Assembly (NCBI GenBank): GCA_900317015.1
Contig: ONFH01000058.1
Span: 1-7,869, forward strand
Source: an uncultured Erysipelotrichaceae bacterium
GTDB taxonomy: Bacteria > Bacillota_I > Bacilli_A > Erysipelotrichales > Coprobacillaceae
Reading direction: 5' to 3'
Length of the DNA stretch: 7,869 nt
Made by a program: the position numbers and the translations under genes. Below the pieces are notes generated by a model. The model was not told the origin of the DNA. It searched no databases and saw nothing but the letters and a program-made list of their open reading frames with translations. This document shows, piece by piece, positions 5,782 to 7,869 of this stretch. The number at the start of each line of letters is the position of its first letter. The stretch's first letter is position 1.

Positions 5782-6312
5782 ATGAAAAAGAAGAAACCTA
5801 TTTTTAAAAGAGTCTGGTTCTGGATTCTTGTGGTCATCTTAGTTGGCTGTGTTGGCACTTCCATGGGAAGTGACAAAGAGAACGGTGGTGAAAAAGTGGG
5901 ATCCACAAAAACCAAACAGACGACTGAAAAGAAGACAAAATACTATAAGGTGGGTGACATAGTAAAAGTGGGAGATGTCACTTATACACTGAAAAGTGTA
6001 GCTACGACAAAAGAAAGAAGCGAGTTTGAAGACAAGAAGCCTAAATATGTCATTAAAATTGTGTATCATGTAAAAAATGGTACAGATGATGATATCGTGA
6101 TTGGTTCAGATGACAGCGTTTATGGGCCAGATAATAATAAACTGGACCGCTATACTGTGAGTGGGAATACGTTTGATTCTATTGCATCAGGAAAAGAAAA
6201 AGATGTTATTGAAGGATATGGGGCGAACCAGTTAGGAACATTTGAAATTCATTTCAAACCATTCGCATCACTAGAAAAAGAAGCCATCTATAAGGTCAAA
6301 GTCACATCATAA
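5782..6312 (+). CDS. DUF4352-like secreted lipoprotein
   Basis: 176 aa. A basic N-terminus (KKKKPIFKR) and hydrophobic stretch (11-22) lead to LVGC (20-23), which fits a lipobox with Cys23 as the lipidation site; if not processed, the same segment would be a membrane anchor. A low-complexity Lys/Thr linker (about 30-53) follows, then an Ig-like DUF4352 domain (54-175) starting YYKVGDIVKVGDVTYTL, with the VYGPDNNKL loop and a closing FEIHF/YKVKV strand pair. DUF4352 proteins are exported with a telokin-like beta-sandwich and no proven biochemical role. It should be attached to the outer face of the membrane. It lies 92 bp after the kinase gene on the same strand and ends at a hairpin terminator, so co-transcription with the kinase is possible but not shown. 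Confidence 0.8.
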   Translation: MKKKKPIFKRVWFWILVVILVGCVGTSMGSDKENGGEKVGSTKTKQTTEKKTKYYKVGDIVKVGDVTYTLKSVATTKERSEFEDKKPKYVIKIVYHVKNGTDDDIVIGSDDSVYGPDNNKLDRYTVSGNTFDSIASGKEKDVIEGYGANQLGTFEIHFKPFASLEKEAIYKVKVTS

Positions 6313-6330
6313 AAATTAGGGATTTATAAC

Positions 6331-6364
6331 AAGAGCCATTTCTCAGGAGATGGTTCTTATTGTT
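6331..6364 (+). terminator. Hairpin terminator after the DUF4352 gene
   Basis: AAGAGCCATTTC (6331-6342) pairs with GAGATGGTTCTT (6347-6358) over 12 bp with two G-U pairs, loop TCAG, and a U-rich tail TTCTTATTGTT. It begins 18 nt after the stop codon. Confidence 0.7.
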
Positions 6365-6421
6365 CAGGGCTGTCTAAACGAAAACCCACTCTAGGTAGAC
6401 TTCATTCATCTCTTCTAGATT

Positions 6422-6445
6422 TACAACATCACCATTGATGTTGTA
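6422..6445. promoter_or_regulatory. Perfect 10-bp inverted repeat at the PH-domain gene promoter, candidate operator
   Basis: TACAACATCA (6422-6431) and TGATGTTGTA (6436-6445) are perfect complements separated by CCAT. No T run follows, so it is not a terminator. It overlaps the probable -35 (TTGTAT 6441-6446), which stands 18 bp from TATATT (6465-6470). That placement is typical of a repressor operator. The RBS AAGGAG (6473-6478) follows, 6 nt before ATG 6485. Confidence 0.5.
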
Positions 6446-6484
6446 TTGATCAAGCTCGAACAATTATATTTTAAGGAGTCATTT

Positions 6485-6949
6485 ATGGAAGAAAGTTACA
6501 TTGTGAAATTATCGTTACCTGCTCTTATTATTCATTTAATCATTGACTGTTTACTTATGATCATCTTCGTTGGATTCTTTTCATTTATTCATGATCTTCT
6601 TGTTTATTTTACGACACATCTTGAGTTTACAAGAAACAGTGTCCATGGACGCACTGGCATAATCAGAATCAAAGCCCTTGATATGCCACTCAATAAGATC
6701 AACAGCGTAAGCGTCAACCAGGGGCTTATAGGAAGATTATTTAACTATGGCACTTTGATCATTACTGGGTCATTTACAGGATATGAATATCATTTTGTAT
6801 CAGACCCTAATAGTGTAAAAAATATTTTGAATGATTGCATCGCTCATTATAATGAATCGGGAGCTGATAAAATTGTTCAAGCTATAAAGGAAACTAATTT
6901 CAAATGTCAGTACGTGAACGGTACTGGCATTTTTTATATATTCTTATAG
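6485..6949 (+). CDS. Bacterial PH-domain (bPH_2/YdbS-like) membrane protein, 3' end read through a terminator
   Basis: ATG 6485 is chosen because AAGGAG lies 6 nt before it; a TTG at 6446 would start inside the spacer next to the palindrome. The 154-aa product has a hydrophobic helical region (about 10-43), then a bPH_2 (former DUF304) domain: THLEFTRNSVHGRTGIIRIKALDMPLNKINSVSVNQGLIGRLFNYGTLIITG (44-95) and a YHFVSDPNSVKNIL helix. This domain forms a split beta-barrel on membrane proteins, with unknown ligand. Residues 140-154 (KCQYVNGTGIFYIFL) are encoded by the stem, loop and U-tract of a strong terminator at 6902-6940. The natural stop was therefore probably further upstream and has been lost by mutation. 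The PH domain itself appears whole. Confidence 0.78.
   Translation: MEESYIVKLSLPALIIHLIIDCLLMIIFVGFFSFIHDLLVYFTTHLEFTRNSVHGRTGIIRIKALDMPLNKINSVSVNQGLIGRLFNYGTLIITGSFTGYEYHFVSDPNSVKNILNDCIAHYNESGADKIVQAIKETNFKCQYVNGTGIFYIFL
6902..6940 (+). terminator. Strong Rho-independent terminator inside the 3' end of the PH-domain frame
   Basis: AAATGTCAGTAC (6902-6913) pairs with GTACTGGCATTT (6921-6932) over 12 bp with one G-U, loop GTGAACG, followed by TTT, A and a T/A-rich tail. It is the best-formed terminator in the window. It ends about nine bases before the TAG at 6947-6949, so it lies wholly within the reading frame. Confidence 0.8.
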
Positions 6950-7008
6950 AAACAATTTGTATCTGATGTAAATTCAAGGTTAGGAAAAGCAACTGTAAAA
7001 AAGTTTTA

Positions 7009-7068
7009 ATGAAAATGAAAGAAAGTGAAATTATGATGATGAATGCTATAAAAAATGAAGTAATTTAA
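7009..7068 (+). CDS. Possible 19-codon ORF in the spacer before the acetyltransferase
   Basis: ATG 7009 to TAA 7066-7068 encodes MKMKESEIMMMNAIKNEVI. There is no Shine-Dalgarno site before it, the composition is Met/Lys-rich as expected of AT-rich chance sequence, and I recognise no family. The frame is open upstream to a TGA at 6964-6966, so it could also be the end of an eroded gene. Confidence 0.12.
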   Translation: MKMKESEIMMMNAIKNEVI

Positions 7069-7126
7069 ATATTACCTAGGAAGATGGCAGTTTTAACAAG
7101 TGATTTGTTAGGATAGGGGCGTACTC

Positions 7127-7132
7127 AGGAGG
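7127..7132 (+). promoter_or_regulatory. Consensus RBS of the acetyltransferase gene
   Basis: AGGAGG at 7127-7132 is a perfect Shine-Dalgarno core 8 nt before ATG 7141 and fixes the start. No convincing -35/-10 pair was found in 6950-7126, although transcription must restart after the terminator at 6902-6940. Confidence 0.8.
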
Positions 7133-7140
7133 ACAATAAA

Positions 7141-7725
7141 ATGAAATACAAAAAAGGATATGTTTATCAATTAATGAATCAGGGTGGTCCAACGGTTGTT
7201 TCTGAATCTTATTTTAAAGAAGCAACTGAAGAAATGATCAGAGCGAGAACGTTATGTGCGAAAGCAAATGCAGTCTTACCTGATGATCCAAGCTATGTCT
7301 CTTATTTAGAAGAATTATTTGATCGTAAATTAGATGACGTTAGAATCCTTACACCTTTTACATGTGACTTTGGGAATCGTGTCAAATTTCGTAAGGGTGT
7401 ATTTATCAATCATTCAGCTATCCTTTCAGCCTCTGGTGGCATTGAATTTGAAGATGGTGTCATGGCTGCTCCTGGTTTAAGAATTGCCACAATTAATCAT
7501 GACTTCTATGATCGTCATCGCACTTATACATACGGCAAGGTCACACTTAAAAAGAATGCCTGGATCGGTATGAATGTAACGATTTGTCCAGGGGTGACCG
7601 TTGGTAAGTATGCCGTCATCGGTGCCGGTGCTGTCGTTACAAAAGATGTTCCTGACTATGCTTTTGTAGCAGGTGTACCTGCCCGTGTGATCAAGATGTT
7701 AGATCCTCATCAAATGAAAGATTAA
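7141..7725 (+). CDS. Maltose/galactoside O-acetyltransferase family protein (Maa/LacA/NodL type)
   Basis: A cytoplasmic acetyl-CoA-dependent sugar O-acetyltransferase of 194 aa, close to the usual 185-205. An N-terminal Mac-type helical region (about 21-64: YFKEATEEMIRARTLCAKAN) precedes a left-handed beta-helix of hexapeptide repeats. His120 in ATINHD matches the catalytic base of LacA (His115). The C-terminal coils read KKNAWIGMNVTICPGVTVGK, VIGAGAVVTKDVP and VAGVPARVIK, the normal acetyl-CoA-binding end; the protein should be a trimer. One coil, INHSAILSASGGIEFEDGV (89-107), differs from the more usual 'INxNCxFLDxGGIxIGD'. The sugar acceptor is unknown. The gene is apparently monocistronic: strong RBS upstream, terminator 6 nt after the stop. 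Confidence 0.92.
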   Translation: MKYKKGYVYQLMNQGGPTVVSESYFKEATEEMIRARTLCAKANAVLPDDPSYVSYLEELFDRKLDDVRILTPFTCDFGNRVKFRKGVFINHSAILSASGGIEFEDGVMAAPGLRIATINHDFYDRHRTYTYGKVTLKKNAWIGMNVTICPGVTVGKYAVIGAGAVVTKDVPDYAFVAGVPARVIKMLDPHQMKD

Positions 7726-7731
7726 TCTTGG

Positions 7732-7762
7732 AACCTGGATGATATAAGTCCAGTTTTTTATT
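7732..7762 (+). terminator. Terminator after the acetyltransferase gene
   Basis: AACCTGGAT (7732-7740) pairs with GTCCAGTT (7748-7755) through 8 bp with one bulged C and one terminal G-U; the loop is GATATAA. A run of six T follows (7754-7759). Confidence 0.7.
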
Positions 7763-7803
7763 GCGTCTTGCCTTTTTCTTACGTATAGTACAAATAAAAG
7801 GAG
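7761..7803 (+). promoter_or_regulatory. Promoter and RBS of the exonuclease-domain gene
   Basis: TTGCGT (7761-7766), a 17-bp spacer and TATAGT (7784-7789) form a good sigma-A promoter starting immediately after the preceding terminator's T run. The start would be near 7796, giving a leader of about 15 nt that carries AAGGAG (7798-7803), 7 nt before ATG 7811. Confidence 0.6.
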
Positions 7804-7810
7804 AAAGGTA

Positions 7811-7869
7811 ATGGAACGTTTAAATGAGTATGTTGCATTGAAAATTTTCACCACTGGTCTTGACCCTGA
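7811..7869 (+). CDS. N-terminus of a DnaQ-like (DEDD) exonuclease-domain protein, cut by the window edge
   Basis: Nineteen complete codons are visible: MERLNEYVALKIFTTGLDP. The string YVALxIxTTGLDP is the Exo I motif of DnaQ-family 3'-5' exonucleases, as in the epsilon subunit, PolC and DinG-type helicases. The usual form is a D-I-E-TTGLDP, where the Asp and Glu bind the catalytic metals. Here they are Lys11 and Phe13. If the reading is right, the exonuclease site would be inactive and the domain structural or vestigial. The identity of the full protein cannot be told from this fragment. Confidence 0.6.
   Translation, partial: MERLNEYVALKIFTTGLDP

Noticed and set aside
5839..6069. Minus-strand open frame of 76 codons
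   Set aside because: It is the antisense shadow of the DUF4352 gene, with no RBS and low-complexity Phe/Cys-rich translation.
7060..7076. GTAAT…ATTAC palindrome
   Set aside because: Only 5 bp of A/T-rich pairing with no nearby promoter element; expected by chance.

Overview
This AT-rich window looks like chromosome of a low-GC Bacillota. Purine-rich Shine-Dalgarno sites sit 6-11 nt before most starts, several genes end in hairpin terminators, and the codons are strongly A/T-biased. The mix of a DUF5684-like membrane protein, a DUF4352 lipoprotein, a bacterial PH-domain protein, a membrane-tethered Ser/Thr kinase with a divergent HTH gene, and a Maa-type acetyltransferase would fit a gut member of the Erysipelotrichales or a relative. 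That placement is inference; there is no rRNA or other marker here.

Layout. Bases 1-69 may be the tail of a preceding gene. 162-605 encodes a small four-helix membrane protein, closed by a terminator (639-670). 769-2620 is an oxidoreductase/regulator unit: an intact classical short-chain dehydrogenase, then an AraC-family regulator split by one extra base in a CCC triplet. Two direct repeats spaced exactly 21 bp lie just upstream of the dehydrogenase -10 box, the geometry of an AraC-type activator site. 2723-4204 is a graveyard of two former enzymes, an NmrA/QOR2-like NAD(P)-binding oxidoreductase and an Amidohydrolase_2-type hydrolase. Both have internal deletions and frameshifts, and a deletion has joined them end to end. 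The likely reading is a small catabolic or detoxification cluster that is eroding, with only the dehydrogenase still intact.

A strong bidirectional hairpin (4211-4238) separates this from a minus-strand HTH protein (4237-4644). That gene is divergent from a membrane-anchored Ser/Thr kinase-like protein (4700-5689) with an intact HRD loop, a DFD in place of DFG and no recognisable glycine loop. The pair shares a 55-bp intergenic region and is the most system-like element in the window. Downstream are a DUF4352-type lipoprotein (5782-6312), a bPH_2 membrane protein whose last codons are written over a terminator (6485-6949), and a hexapeptide-repeat O-acetyltransferase (7141-7725). At the right edge, after a back-to-back terminator and promoter, is the first part of a DnaQ-type exonuclease-domain protein whose first catalytic motif appears to have lost both acidic residues.

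I saw no tRNA, rRNA, CRISPR array, insertion sequence or phage gene. No novel multi-gene defence system can be shown. The best candidates for something under-described are the HTH/kinase pair, the CCC-AGG-C frameshift in the regulator, and the altered exonuclease motif.
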